The notes under the pieces: model-generated | What the model saw: only the letters and a program-made list of their open reading frames with translations | What the model was told of the DNA's origin: nothing | Database searches by the model: none | Program-made: the position numbers and the translations under genes | Shown here: piece after piece, positions 1 through 11,143 of the stretch | Numbering within the stretch: the first letter of the stretch is position 1 | Layout of the letters: each line of letters opens with the position of its first letter | Assembly (NCBI GenBank): GCA_016871175.1 | Contig: VFZL01000025.1 | Location: 1 to 57,393 of the forward strand | Reading direction: 5' to 3' | Length of the DNA: 57,393 nucleotides | Source of the DNA: Acidimicrobiia bacterium | Lineage (GTDB): Bacteria > Acidobacteriota > Vicinamibacteria > Vicinamibacterales > CAVVIG01

Positions 1-1373
1 CGCGAGCGATCGTCCCGCTTCTAGCCGTCGGGGTGGTGTCGGTGGTGCTCACCGCGTGTGCAGCCAGAACGATACCTGCGCCGGTTGTCACCACTCCTCG
101 TTACCCGGACTTCCTCGCCCCGCCGGTGCCGCAGGCGTTCACGGGGACGGCAGCGGCCGCCGCACACGATCGCGCCTGGCGGTTCCTGCAGGCTGGTGAT
201 TTGCGCGGCGCCGAGCGAGAAGTCGGCGTGGCGCTCCAGGCCGCTGCGGCTTTCTATCCGGCCGAGGCGGCGAGCGGGTACATTGCGTTGGCACGCAAGG
301 ATCCGAAGGGCGCGCTGAGCCACTTCGACAGGGCGCTGGAGCGACGAGCCGACTATGTGTCGGCCTTGGTCGGACGGGGTCGGTCGCTCCAAGCGCTCGA
401 GCGGGACGAGGAGGCGATCGCCGCGTATCAGGCCGCGCTGATACAGGACGCCGGACTGACCGACCTGCCGCGTCAAATCGATCTCTTGCGCTTCCGGAGC
501 GCCGAACGACAAATCGCGCAGGCGAGACAAGCGGCACGCGCCAATCAGCTCGACGAGGCACGCAGCGCATACGCGCGCGCCATCGTGACGTCACCAGACA
601 GCGCATTTCTGTATCGAGAGCTGGCGATCCTCGAGCGGCAAGCCGGGGAGCCGGACGCCGCGCTCGAGCGTTTTCGCAAAGCCGTGGAGCTCGACCCGTC
701 GGACGCGGTGGCGATTGGGCAGATCGCGGAAATCCTCGAGGCCAAGGGTGATGTGGAGGGCGCTCTCAAGGCGTACGCAGAGGCCCTCGCGCTCGACCCG
801 AGCGATCGCGTGCGGCAGCGCAGCGATGCCCTGACCGCGCGTCTCGAGCTGACGCGGCTACCCGAGGAGTACCGGGCCATCGAGTCCGCCCCGGCCATCA
901 CACGCGCGCAGCTGGCAGCGCTGATTGGTGTGCGATTGGCCAAACAACTGGACGCGTTTCCCACAACCGAACCCAGCGTCATCACTGACATCCGCGGTGA
1001 TTGGGCTGAGCGCTGGATCGTCAGCGTGGCGCGCGCGGGCGTGATGGAACCTTACCCGAACCACACGTTCGAGCCGCGTGCCGTCGTGCAGCGAGGCGAG
1101 CTGGCTCCCATCGCCGGTCGCTTGATTCTGCGCCTCTCTCCGCCACAACAGGCACGGGCCTGGCAGGCGACCCGCCCCTCATTCACCGATCTGTCCCCCG
1201 GACACCTGGCCTACCCAGCCGCCTCGACCGCCGTCGCGTCTGGTGCGATGACGAGCACGGCCGATGGCGCGTTTCGGCCCGGCCAGCCGGTGACTGGCGC
1301 CGAGGCGATCGCCATGGTCGATCGCGTGTTGCGCCTTGCTGGACCGATCGATCCAGCCGCCCGGACCCGATGA
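1..1373 (+). CDS. TPR lipoprotein with C-terminal SLH-like repeats (5' end cut by window)
   Basis: The frame is open to the first base of the window. It reads through a hydrophobic stretch ending in LTAC at about base 60, a lipobox, so the true start lies upstream; the GTG at 33 falls inside this signal peptide. After the lipidated Cys come tetratricopeptide-type helical repeats, for example around bases 640-830 with the DPSDAVAIGQIAEILE pattern. Two S-layer-homology-like segments follow near bases 960-1140 and 1180-1350. TPRs act in protein-protein contact, and SLH domains usually bind cell-wall or secondary polymers. I infer an envelope-anchored scaffold. The stop overlaps the next start as ATGA, so the two genes are translationally coupled. 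The SLH assignment is by eye and less certain than the TPR and lipoprotein calls. Confidence 0.8.
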   Translation, partial: RAIVPLLAVGVVSVVLTACAARTIPAPVVTTPRYPDFLAPPVPQAFTGTAAAAAHDRAWRFLQAGDLRGAEREVGVALQAAAAFYPAEAASGYIALARKDPKGALSHFDRALERRADYVSALVGRGRSLQALERDEEAIAAYQAALIQDAGLTDLPRQIDLLRFRSAERQIAQARQAARANQLDEARSAYARAIVTSPDSAFLYRELAILERQAGEPDAALERFRKAVELDPSDAVAIGQIAEILEAKGDVEGALKAYAEALALDPSDRVRQRSDALTARLELTRLPEEYRAIESAPAITRAQLAALIGVRLAKQLDAFPTTEPSVITDIRGDWAERWIVSVARAGVMEPYPNHTFEPRAVVQRGELAPIAGRLILRLSPPQQARAWQATRPSFTDLSPGHLAYPAASTAVASGAMTSTADGAFRPGQPVTGAEAIAMVDRVLRLAGPIDPAARTR

Positions 1374-1924
1374 ACAGCGTCTTCACGCTCGCGAACCAGC
1401 TCACGTTGTTGCGGATGCTCTTGATCCCCGCGTTCGTGCTGCTCGTCATCTATGAACAGCTTGGTTGGGCGCTAACGGTGTTCATCGTCGCGGGCGTCAC
1501 CGATGGGCTCGACGGCCTGGCCGCTCGCTATACAGGCCAGAAGACGAGCCTGGGGGCGTGGTTCGACCCGGCCGCCGACAAGCTGCTGCTCGTCACCACG
1601 TTCATCGTGCTCACGTTGCCGGGGTTGGGGCTCGAGAACCGCCTGCCGATCTGGCTCACGATTCTCATCATCAGCCGTGACGTGGGCATCGTGCTGACCG
1701 TCGCGGTTATCAACCTGGTGATCGGTCCACGGACGTTCCGGCCGTCGATCTATGGGAAGATTGCCACGGTCACCTACATCGTCACGGCGGTGGTCGCCAT
1801 GTTCTTCAACTATCGCGGGTACGCTTCGCCGGTCGTGACCGTGTTCGTGTATGCGTCCTTGGCCATCACGCTGATCTCCGGACTGCACTACGTGTTCCAC
1901 GCCTCACGCATCGTCAACACCTGA
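1370..1924 (+). CDS. pgsA: CDP-alcohol phosphatidyltransferase (PgsA-like)
   Basis: The product is a 184-residue integral membrane protein with about five hydrophobic segments. It shows the CDP-alcohol phosphotransferase signature D-G-x2-A-R-x8-G-x3-D-x3-D, seen as DGLDGLAARYTG followed by GAWFDPAADK at about residues 44-68. Enzymes of this family swap CMP for an alcohol on CDP-diacylglycerol. Size and sequence are closest in style to glycerol-3-phosphate 3-phosphatidyltransferase, the first committed step to phosphatidylglycerol at the inner membrane. A phosphatidylinositol-type relative cannot be excluded without alignment. The start overlaps the upstream stop by four bases. Confidence 0.85.
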   Translation: MNSVFTLANQLTLLRMLLIPAFVLLVIYEQLGWALTVFIVAGVTDGLDGLAARYTGQKTSLGAWFDPAADKLLLVTTFIVLTLPGLGLENRLPIWLTILIISRDVGIVLTVAVINLVIGPRTFRPSIYGKIATVTYIVTAVVAMFFNYRGYASPVVTVFVYASLAITLISGLHYVFHASRIVNT

Positions 1925-1937
1925 GGGGACGACGGTC

Positions 1938-3095
1938 GTGCGGCCATCCGTTGGAGCTGTCATGCGGCGCGTAATCACTCGGACTCTTTGGCTCCTTGAC
2001 ACCGGCCCGCTCGCGATCGGCCTGGCGTTCTGGCTCGCTGGATCCGGCCCCGTCGCGGCTCAAACCGGCACCTCACCGAAACAAGCGGTGGTCGAGACGA
2101 CACTGGGGACCTTCATTGTGGACATCACGCCGGAGACGGGCCCCACTCACGCGGCGTACTTCCTCAAGCAGGCGGAAGCCGGTGCCTACGACGGCACGAC
2201 GTTCCACCGCATGGTCAAGAACGGCATGATCATGGGTGGCGATCCGATCTCCAAGGACCCGGCCAAGCAAGCCCAATACGGTACGGGCGGACAGAATGCC
2301 CTGAAAGCCGAAGCGCGAGCGCCAAAGATGACGGGCGGGTCGGTCGCAGCCGTCTTGGTGCCAGGCCGGCCCGACAGTGGCGGCGCGCAGTTCTTCATCG
2401 TTCTCGTCGACCAGCCTGCATTGGACAATCAGTACACCGTGTTTGCCCGGGTGAATGACGGCATGGGCGTCCTTCAGAAGATCTCCGAGACGCCGATCGA
2501 CACCAATGGAAAAGCCACGGCACGCGTGGAAATCACGCGGATCACCATTCGTGACACGCCGCCGCCCGAGCCCGAGCCCTTCGTCAACGAAACCGCACAG
2601 GAGCTCGGCACCTATCGGGCGATTCTCGACACCTCCGCCGGGCCAATCATGCTCGAGTTCCTCATCGACAAGGCGCCGGAGCACGTACGGCAATTCCTCA
2701 AGCTGGCGAAGGCAGGCGTGTACGACGGCATGGCGTTCCACCGCGTGGCACCGGGATTCGTGATCCAGACCGGCGCCCTGAACACGCGGGAGCAACCGCT
2801 GACACCCAAGCAGCACGCGCTCGTCCACAACATGCGGCCCGAGATCAACGACACCAAACACGTCAAGGGTATCGTGTCGCTGGCACGCGGCGATGCGCCG
2901 GACAGCGGCACCACGTCGTTCTTCATCTGCACCGGGACGTCGACCGCCCTCGACGGCGTCTATACGGCCTTCGCGCGCGTGGTGGACGGCATGGCCGCCG
3001 TCGAGGCCATCGAGGCGTCACCTCGGACGGGAGAGACACCGAATGTGCGCATCGATCTGAAGGCGGTTCGCCTGGTCAAGAAGGACATCCAGTAG
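1938..3095 (+). CDS. Exported peptidyl-prolyl isomerase with two cyclophilin domains
   Basis: The product has 385 residues from the GTG at 1938. An ATG at 1962, preceded by GGAG, is an equally good start and gives a cleaner signal peptide ending near PVAAQ. Two cyclophilin-type domains follow in tandem, roughly residues 48-205 and 225-380. Each has the family landmarks: TFHRMVKNGMIMGGDP and AQFFIVLVDQPALDNQYTVF in the first, AFHRVAPGFVIQTG and TSFFICTGTSTALDGVYTAFA in the second. Cyclophilins catalyse cis-trans isomerisation of X-Pro bonds; the signal peptide places this one outside the cytoplasm as a folding factor. Some active-site positions differ from the eukaryotic pattern, as is usual in bacterial forms. 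It lies 13 bases after pgsA and is probably co-transcribed. Confidence 0.88.
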   Translation: MRPSVGAVMRRVITRTLWLLDTGPLAIGLAFWLAGSGPVAAQTGTSPKQAVVETTLGTFIVDITPETGPTHAAYFLKQAEAGAYDGTTFHRMVKNGMIMGGDPISKDPAKQAQYGTGGQNALKAEARAPKMTGGSVAAVLVPGRPDSGGAQFFIVLVDQPALDNQYTVFARVNDGMGVLQKISETPIDTNGKATARVEITRITIRDTPPPEPEPFVNETAQELGTYRAILDTSAGPIMLEFLIDKAPEHVRQFLKLAKAGVYDGMAFHRVAPGFVIQTGALNTREQPLTPKQHALVHNMRPEINDTKHVKGIVSLARGDAPDSGTTSFFICTGTSTALDGVYTAFARVVDGMAAVEAIEASPRTGETPNVRIDLKAVRLVKKDIQ

Positions 3096-3114
3096 AGCAG
3101 GCTGCGGAGGTCCG

Positions 3115-5464
3115 TCAATCGCCCCTCACGGGCGGCTTGAGGAGGAGCGGCTCCAGCGGCACCGGGGGTGGCGCGACCCACGAGTGCGGTGCACCCTTGC
3201 CAACCGCCGGGGCGGCCGGCGCGGTGCGGGATTCGGTGAGATCGAACAGCAGAACGCTGCCCGGCTCCCGATACACAGCAAGCGGCGGCTGGTCCACGAT
3301 GGCACTGCGCCGCTGCAACGCGTAGCGCGTTTTGAATTCGTCCATCTCCCGGTCCTCGATGAGGGCGTAGGTCCGCACGCCGCGGCCGGCCAGTCGACCG
3401 CGGTATCGAGCGACTGCTCATCGAGCCAGGGAAAATAGAGTGTCATCCGCCCGCCGTAATAGCGCAGCGATCCGCTGTGAATCAGGCAGATGACGACGCT
3501 GTTGGGCGGCGTCATGTGCGCCACCAATCGCGCGATCGCCACGCTGCGATCCTCGCCCCATCCTTGGTCCAGGACCCTCCGCTGGCCTCCATACCGCACC
3601 TGGATCAACAACACCATGGCCACGGCGCCAACAGTGAGAGGACGAGCCGCCCGCGTGCGCACGCTCATGCACGCGACGGAGACCGCGCCGATACCTATCA
3701 TGAAGAAGGGTCACGATGAGAGCATGAAGCGCAGGAACAGCCACGTGTCGAATACGTACCAGGCGAGGTAGATGCTCCAGAGCGTGGCAACGAAGGCGCC
3801 GATCACGATGAACACGCGGCGGTCCGGCACGCGGGGCCAGATCGGCCGCAGCGGCACGACAATCGCCGCAACGCCGATCAGGACAGCCGGGGTTTGCGAC
3901 TGCACCATCCAGGCGAGGTAGTTCAGGGCATTCGTGCCCATCCGACTCCACGCGAACAGGTCACCCAGCGCGCCGTATCCCGACGTGAACGGCGACCCAT
4001 ACAGCTCGCGATTGATCAGGTCCACAGCAAACACGCTCGGGAGTACCCCGACCCCATAGGCGAGGCAGAGCCCCGGCACTCGGCGCCGCTCGAATGACGT
4101 CTAGAACTACAGGGCGTAGTGGAGTCCGAGGATCGCCGCAAGCGGCGCGAGATTCGGGCGAATGAGCACTGCCAGGCCGGCAGCCAGGCCCGCACCTACG
4201 GCGTGGCGCAGGCGGAGCGGCCCAGCGCTGCGTAGAACGCCACGGCCCACGCCGCCGCGACCGGCATGTCCGTCATGGCCACCAGCGCGTATGTCACCAA
4301 CACCGGGCTTGCTGCCAGGAGGTACGCCCCAATCAGGCCGGCCGTATCTGACCCGAGTCGCCGGTCCAGCCCGAAGGTGGCCAGCACCAGCACCGCAGTA
4401 GAGAACGGCACGACGAAGTGCATCGCCGTCTGACCACCCACACGCTTTGCGAGCGCAAGGAGCAGCGGAAGCCCGGGTGCATAGGTCGGCACAATAACCC
4501 GATTGTCCTGCGGCGACGGCTGATAGCCGAGCGGCGCGAAAGCGCGATCGGCGTTGGGCCATGGGGCCTCGACGGTGAAGGGCTGTGGGATCTTCAAGTC
4601 GCCTCGAAGCCACAGATCCGCTTGGCTCACGTAGCCGTAGCTGTCAGCCCCACTCAGGGCTCGAGTCCCCATGCTCGCGGTCAGGACGAACATGCCTATC
4701 GTGAGGAGCCCTGCGACTTGGGGGACGGTAATCCGTGTGGAGAGAGAGTAAACCAATCGTAGGACGCCAATCGCGACAACCCACTCCACGACGGTCCCTG
4801 TCCAAATCACCACGCGATATGCTGAGACCAACGGCGCCACGAGGACGATGGCGATCAACGAGAGGGCCAGTGCACCGACAACGCGCGAGGCAACCTGAAC
4901 GGCCACGGGGTCTGCGGTCGCTGGGCCGAGAAGCAAGAGCGCCGCAACGGCGGCGAACGTCAGGAAGCCCCACAGCCGGGACGGGCGAACAAAAGTTGCC
5001 CCATCGGCGGGGATCACGTACGACATCAGCGGGCCCGTCGTGTTGCCGTGATGGGTCGCGATCTCCAGGTATTCGAGGGTCCACGGACCGGCGGCGACCA
5101 CACCGATCTCAGGAGCCTCGGAGGCTCGCCGCCAAGGTCCGGTGACGGCGCAGTCGATTCGCGTGGAACCGCCGGCTGATACCGACCGCTCGCAGGCCGG
5201 CTCGCCGCCGACTGTGACGCGAAAAAGCATCGGGGTCGCGCTGGCGTGCCTGACGCGCGCGATGAGCGCCCACGGGGCGATGAGATCGTCCGCCATCCGG
5301 TCGTTCAGGCTCACCACGACGCGACCATCGGACGCTTCGATTGACCGCTCGACGAGCTTGACCCGAACATGGGCGATGTCGACGTAGACACTTGTCGCCA
5401 CGAACACCGCGAAGGTCGTAGCAACAGCCGCCGTCCAGATGGCCTGTCGCAGATTCGGAAGCAC
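3115..5464 (-). pseudogene. Decayed polytopic membrane glycosyltransferase (GT39/ArnT-like)
   Basis: Reading - strand from GTG 5464, the first 420 codons encode a TM protein with a DSYGYVSQADLWLRG segment and a PTYAPGLPLLLALAKRVGG loop, typical of GT-C fold dolichyl/polyprenyl-phosphate sugar transferases. The frame is lost near 4215 by the equivalent of a one-base deletion, and the adjacent frame continues with RLRHAVGAGLAAGLAVLIRPN. Two TAG codons interrupt it at 4107-4109 and 4101-4103. It continues to an in-frame TGA at 3711-3713, is open again, and shifts frame once more near 3398, ending at 3115. Joined, the product would be about 780 residues, a normal length for the family. The hydrophobic pattern is continuous across every lesion, so this is one ancestral gene. 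The 74-residue gene at 5470-5694 precedes it by five bases. Family naming is by motif style only. Confidence 0.8.
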
Positions 5465-5469
5465 AACGG

Positions 5470-5694
5470 TCAGGGCACGCGCTCGACCTTTACGGCAACG
5501 CCGACCAGGTACTCCAGTCGAATCCGGTCGCCTGGCTCAAGATGGCGGGTCACCGCCTCAGACCCCATGCGGGCGACGTGCGTCTGACCGTCGGGATCCT
5601 CCACGTCGGTGAAGAAGATGTCGAGGGACACCTGTCCGTGGATGCTGACAGGTTGCACTTTCTTCAGGATGCCGTATCGGGTGCCCTTCAACAT
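5470..5694 (-). CDS. 74-residue conserved-looking protein of unknown function
   Basis: The ATG at 5694 is preferred over a longer frame from 5790, because the longer version overlaps the end of dinB and adds only proline/arginine-rich sequence. The protein is beta-rich in style, with alternating hydrophobics (VSLDIFFTDVEDPDGQTHVA, then RIRLEYLVGVAVKVERV), and has no TM segment or signal. I do not recognise the family; an OB- or SH3-like small barrel is possible. A TATACT hexamer on the - strand lies ten bases upstream of the ATG. The stop is followed five bases later by the start of the broken glycosyltransferase, so the two probably formed an operon. Confidence 0.55.
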   Translation of the reverse strand: MLKGTRYGILKKVQPVSIHGQVSLDIFFTDVEDPDGQTHVARMGSEAVTRHLEPGDRIRLEYLVGVAVKVERVP

Positions 5695-5746
5695 CGCGTC
5701 ACTCAGTATACGCGGAGAACCGCGACACGCGGGCAGACACGTGGGT

Positions 5747-6829
5747 TCAATCGGAGAACGGGAGGCGGGGCGGGCCCGGCGACCTGGCATCAGGATCCAC
5801 CAGGTTGTGCACGCTGACGCCGAGCAAGCGGACAGGCCGACCGCCCGCCTCGGTCCGGGTCAGCAACTCAAGGGCACGAGTGACCAGGGCATCAGCGTTC
5901 TGCGTGGGCAGGGCGCTGTGGCTTCGCGTCACGGTTGTGAAGTCCGAATACCGCACTTTGATCACAACGGTTCGGGCGAAGAGTCGGCGCCGAGCCAGCC
6001 ATGCCGCGGCATCGGCGGCCATCTCAGCCAGTTCGCGTCGCATCCGAGCGACGTCTGTCAGGTCCTCCGCGTACGTGGTCTCGGAGCCCGACGATTTCGT
6101 CTCGCGGTGTGGGGTCACTGGCCGCTCATCGACGCCGTACGAGAGCTGAATCAGCCAATCCGCGAGGCTCCCGACGGTCTCTCGCAACTGGTCGACATCG
6201 ATGGTTCGCACGTCCACCAGCCGTTCGATGCCACGCGCGCGTAGCTTCCCAGCGGTCACCGGACCGACGCCCCGCAAGGCGTCGACCGGCAGGCGCTGGA
6301 GGAATGGCTCGACACGCTCCGGACTGATCACCGTGAGGCCGTCGGGCTTCTTCCACCCCGAGGCGATCTTCGCGAGAAACTTGTTCGGGGCGGCGCCGGC
6401 CGAGGCGGTGAGCGCCGTCGCCTCGCGGATACCGGCCTTCAGGCGGCGTGCGACGTTGACGGCGAATGGCTCGTTCCACGCGTTCTCGGTCACGTCGAGA
6501 TAGGCCTCGTCGAGCGACAGCGGTTCGACCAGCGGCGTGACCTCACGGAAGAGTGCGAAGACGGCGTCCGATGCCGCCTTGTAGCGGGAGAAGTCCGGTC
6601 GGACAATGACGAGAGAGGGGCAGAGCCTGACGGCCTTGGCCATCGACATGGCCGAGCGGACGCCGAACGTTCGCGCCTCATAGCTGGCAGCGGCCACCAC
6701 GCCTCGCCGGTCGGGCTGGCCACCGACTGCCACGGGCCGCCCCTTCAACGACGGATCGTCGCGCTGCTCCACCGACGCATAGAAGGCGTCCATGTCGATG
6801 TGCAGAATGCGTCGGAGACCACCAGACAT
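5747..6829 (-). CDS. dinB: DNA polymerase IV (Y-family translesion polymerase)
   Basis: The product has 360 residues. Y-family motifs are complete: HIDMDAFYASVEQRDD at residues 10-25 with the metal-binding Asp, the YEAR motif, and SLDEAYLDVTE near residue 105 with the catalytic Asp-Glu pair. Helix-hairpin-helix sequence (LPVDALRGVGPVTAGKL) and a little-finger domain follow. The C-terminus ends in LPFSD, resembling a weak beta-clamp-binding tail. The enzyme performs error-prone synthesis past lesions. No LexA-type box is evident to me in the 190 bases upstream. It stands alone, divergent from ettA. Confidence 0.95.
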   Translation of the reverse strand: MSGGLRRILHIDMDAFYASVEQRDDPSLKGRPVAVGGQPDRRGVVAAASYEARTFGVRSAMSMAKAVRLCPSLVIVRPDFSRYKAASDAVFALFREVTPLVEPLSLDEAYLDVTENAWNEPFAVNVARRLKAGIREATALTASAGAAPNKFLAKIASGWKKPDGLTVISPERVEPFLQRLPVDALRGVGPVTAGKLRARGIERLVDVRTIDVDQLRETVGSLADWLIQLSYGVDERPVTPHRETKSSGSETTYAEDLTDVARMRRELAEMAADAAAWLARRRLFARTVVIKVRYSDFTTVTRSHSALPTQNADALVTRALELLTRTEAGGRPVRLLGVSVHNLVDPDARSPGPPRLPFSD

Positions 6830-6951
6830 CGTTGGAAACTCAAGATCTCGCGTGAAAACTGCTTCGCCGCCGGATCCGTTGCAGACTCATCGACTCGAAT
6901 TGTAAACTTGACATCTGCACGATCGGCTGCGCACCGGCGTACCGTCGGAAT

Positions 6952-7002
6952 CCCTGAACCCTTGAACCCCTGAACCTGCGAACCCCAGAACCCTAGAACC
7001 TC
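6952..7002 (+). repeat. Degenerate 8-9 base tandem repeat, CCYTGAAC-like
   Basis: Six imperfect copies of a unit resembling CCCTGAAC, CCTTGAAC, CCCTGAAC, CTGCGAAC, CCCAGAAC and CCTAGAAC follow each other directly upstream of ettA. The rest of the dinB-ettA spacer is not repetitive. The run ends 17 bases before the ettA ATG, so it would lie in the ettA promoter or leader. Confidence 0.65.
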
Positions 7003-7019
7003 TGCGATCGCTGCGACTT

Positions 7020-8693
<1,674 letters not shown>

Positions 8694-8738
8694 GCCAGGC
8701 GTGTCCCGAAGCCGCAAGAGCCACCCGGCCTGCCCGGC

Positions 8739-9683
8739 CTACGTGGTCTTCTGGATCTTCCCCAGGAAGTACGCGAGCGTCGGCACGAGGCCTTCTTCAA
8801 GCGAGACCTTCGGTTCCCAGCCGAGCAACGTGCGTGCCCGAGTGATGTCCGGCTGGCGCACCTTGGGATCGTCGACCGGAAGGGGCTTGTGGACAATGCG
8901 GCTCTTCGAACCCGTCATGGCGATGATCGTCTTGGCGATCTGCTCGATCGTCATCTCCCGCGGGTTGCCGATGTTCACCGGGTCGTTGACGGTCGACACC
9001 ATCAGACGCAGGATCCCGTCCACGAGATCGCTGATGTACGTGAAGCTCCGCGTCTGCGTACCGTCGCCGAAGATGGTCACGTCCTCGCCTCGGAGGGCTT
9101 GAGACGCGAACGCCGGCACGGCACGACCGTCATTCAGCCGCATCCGTGGACCATAGGTATTGAAGATTCTTACGATCTTGGCATCGAGACCATGATAGCG
9201 GTGGTACGCGACCGTCATTGCTTCGGCAAACCGCTTCGCCTCATCGTAGACACCGCGCGGACCGATCGGGTTCACGTTCCCCCAGTAGGTCTCCTTTTGC
9301 GGATGCTCCAGCGGATCGCCATAGACCTCTGATGTGGACGCGAGGACGAATGTCGCGCCCTTCTCCTTGGCAAGGCCCAACGCTTTGTGTGTGCCGAGCG
9401 CGCCAACTTTCAGCGTTGGAATCGGGAGTTCGAGGTAGTCGATGGGGCTCGCTGGGCTGGCCCAGTGCAGCACGGAGTGCACCGGCCCGGGGACGTGTAT
9501 GTAGTTCGTCACATCGTGCTTGATGAATGTAAAGTCCCGATTCACCAAGTGGGCGATGTTGTCGGTCGTCCCTGTCAACAAGTTGTCGATGCCGATGACC
9601 TCATAGCCCCGGTCGAGCAAGACCTCCGACAGGTGGGAGCCGATGAACCCGGCGGCCCCGGTGATGACGACGCGTTGCTGCAT
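8739..9683 (-). CDS. UDP-glucuronate decarboxylase (UDP-xylose synthase), SDR family
   Basis: The ATG at 9683 ([20 protein letters not shown]) puts the Rossmann GxxGxxG motif at residues 8-14, as expected; the open frame extends 23 codons further upstream without likely function. The 314 residues carry the UXS-type landmarks: [25 protein letters not shown] with the catalytic Ser/Thr, and YDEAKRFAE as the YxxxK pair. Later come [10 protein letters not shown] and [13 protein letters not shown]. The enzyme oxidises, decarboxylates and reduces UDP-glucuronate to UDP-xylose using bound NAD+. It lies at the 3' end of the polysaccharide block and would supply xylose donor. No UDP-glucose dehydrogenase is visible here to make its substrate. 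Confidence 0.9.
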   Translation of the reverse strand: MQQRVVITGAAGFIGSHLSEVLLDRGYEVIGIDNLLTGTTDNIAHLVNRDFTFIKHDVTNYIHVPGPVHSVLHWASPASPIDYLELPIPTLKVGALGTHKALGLAKEKGATFVLASTSEVYGDPLEHPQKETYWGNVNPIGPRGVYDEAKRFAEAMTVAYHRYHGLDAKIVRIFNTYGPRMRLNDGRAVPAFASQALRGEDVTIFGDGTQTRSFTYISDLVDGILRLMVSTVNDPVNIGNPREMTIEQIAKTIIAMTGSKSRIVHKPLPVDDPKVRQPDITRARTLLGWEPKVSLEEGLVPTLAYFLGKIQKTT

Positions 9684-9706
9684 GAGTGAGCGCTTTTCGC
9701 TGGGGA

Positions 9707-11143
9707 TCAGTACGCGTGTTTGTGGAAGAAGCCCCGAATGAGCGTCAACCACATGATCTTGAGATCGAGGCGAACGGACCAGTTCTCGATGTAGTACAAA
9801 TCGTACTCGATCCGTTTGTCGAGCGGCGTGTTGCCGCGCCAGCCGTTCACTTGTGCCCAGCCCGTGAGGCCCGCCTTGACCTTGTGGCGCAGCATGTACT
9901 GCGGCACCTTGTGTTTGAACTGCGCCACGAAGTACGGACGTTCCGGACGCGGGCCCACGATCGACATGTCCCCGCGCAACACATTCCAGAGCTGCGGCAG
10001 CTCGTCAATGTTGGATCGCCGCAAGAAACGCCCGAGGGGCGTCACGCGCGGGTCGTCTTCGAACGCCCACATCGGGCCGGTTCCCCGTTCGGCATGATCG
10101 TGCATCGAGCGGAACTTGATGATCGTGAACGGCTTGCCATCGAGCCCCATGCGTTCCTGCCGGTAGAATACCGGGCCGCGCGACGAGAGCTTGACGACAA
10201 GGGCGACAAGTGCCAGCGGCAACGCCAGAATCAGCAAAGCCGCGCCCGAGATGACGACGTCGATCATGCGCTTCAGGATCGCGTTGAAGCCTTGCAACGG
10301 CACATCGTTGACGTTGATCACCGGAACGCCGTCGAGGTCCTCGAGGCGCGCCCGCAGCGCGATGACCTGGAGCAGGTCCGGCACGACCTTGACGTCCACC
10401 ATCTCCCGACTCGTGCTCTCGAGGAGCGCGATCATTCGCAAGTGCTGCTCGGGCGGCAGCGCGACGTAGAGATGATCGATGGCCTCACGCGACGCGATAT
10501 CGGCCGCCTGGTCCAGCGTGCCCAGAAGGGGCAGACCACGGTACCCAAGACGGTCGCCCGCAGCGCGGTCGTCCACGAACCCCACAATCTGATAGCCAAG
10601 CTCGCGGTGCTCGAGGATCTTGTCTGCGATGATTCGGCTCAGCTCGCCCGAGCCGGCAATCAGGATCCGCTTCAGCCCGATTCCTGCGCGCCATCGTCGT
10701 TCCAGCACTTCGCGAACGAGCTCGCGAGAAGCGAACGCCAGAACGACGTTCAGCCCGAGAAACGTGGCCCAGACCAGCTGCGACACCTCGAACGTGCCGG
10801 CGTCCTTCGCCGCATCGGTGACGAAGTAGGTCTGGACGTAGAGCGTGGCGACGATCCCAAACACGACCGCGAGAATGCTGCCGACGAACACGGCGAAGAA
10901 GTCGTCGACGCGAGACCGGCCACGCCGCAGCCGGTACAGCCCCTGTAGCTGGAAGCCGAGCGGCACCAGCACGGCGATGAACGGCACGACGTTCAAGTAC
11001 TGCGTCAGGGGAGGAAGCCCTTTCGTGATCGGGATGAGACCGGAATGGAATCGGAAGGCGTAGGCCACGATGAACGCGCAGATGGCAAGCAGCGAGTCCG
11101 ACGCCACATGGAACGCGACGAGCAGCCGATTGTGGCGGATCAT
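9707..11143 (-). CDS. Undecaprenyl-phosphate sugar-1-phosphate transferase (WcaJ/WbaP-type)
   Basis: The start at 11143 is fixed by an ATGA overlap with the upstream stop. The 478 residues have four N-terminal TM helices, then a CoA-binding-like Rossmann region ([40 protein letters not shown]). The C-terminal bacterial sugar transferase domain includes a membrane-anchoring helix ([19 protein letters not shown]), then [30 protein letters not shown] and the catalytic-core [20 protein letters not shown]. The enzyme starts glycan assembly by loading sugar-1-phosphate on undecaprenyl phosphate at the inner membrane. Glucose-1-P is the usual substrate of the full-length five-TM form, but galactose-1-P is possible. 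It is last but one in the operon. Confidence 0.93.
   Translation of the reverse strand: MIRHNRLLVAFHVASDSLLAICAFIVAYAFRFHSGLIPITKGLPPLTQYLNVVPFIAVLVPLGFQLQGLYRLRRGRSRVDDFFAVFVGSILAVVFGIVATLYVQTYFVTDAAKDAGTFEVSQLVWATFLGLNVVLAFASRELVREVLERRWRAGIGLKRILIAGSGELSRIIADKILEHRELGYQIVGFVDDRAAGDRLGYRGLPLLGTLDQAADIASREAIDHLYVALPPEQHLRMIALLESTSREMVDVKVVPDLLQVIALRARLEDLDGVPVINVNDVPLQGFNAILKRMIDVVISGAALLILALPLALVALVVKLSSRGPVFYRQERMGLDGKPFTIIKFRSMHDHAERGTGPMWAFEDDPRVTPLGRFLRRSNIDELPQLWNVLRGDMSIVGPRPERPYFVAQFKHKVPQYMLRHKVKAGLTGWAQVNGWRGNTPLDKRIEYDLYYIENWSVRLDLKIMWLTLIRGFFHKHAY

Noticed and set aside
9686-10948. A 420-codon + strand open frame opposite the sugar-1-phosphate transferase
   Set aside because: It is antisense to a well-supported gene, is rich in Arg/His/Asp/Val in the way of GC-rich antisense frames, and shows no domain.
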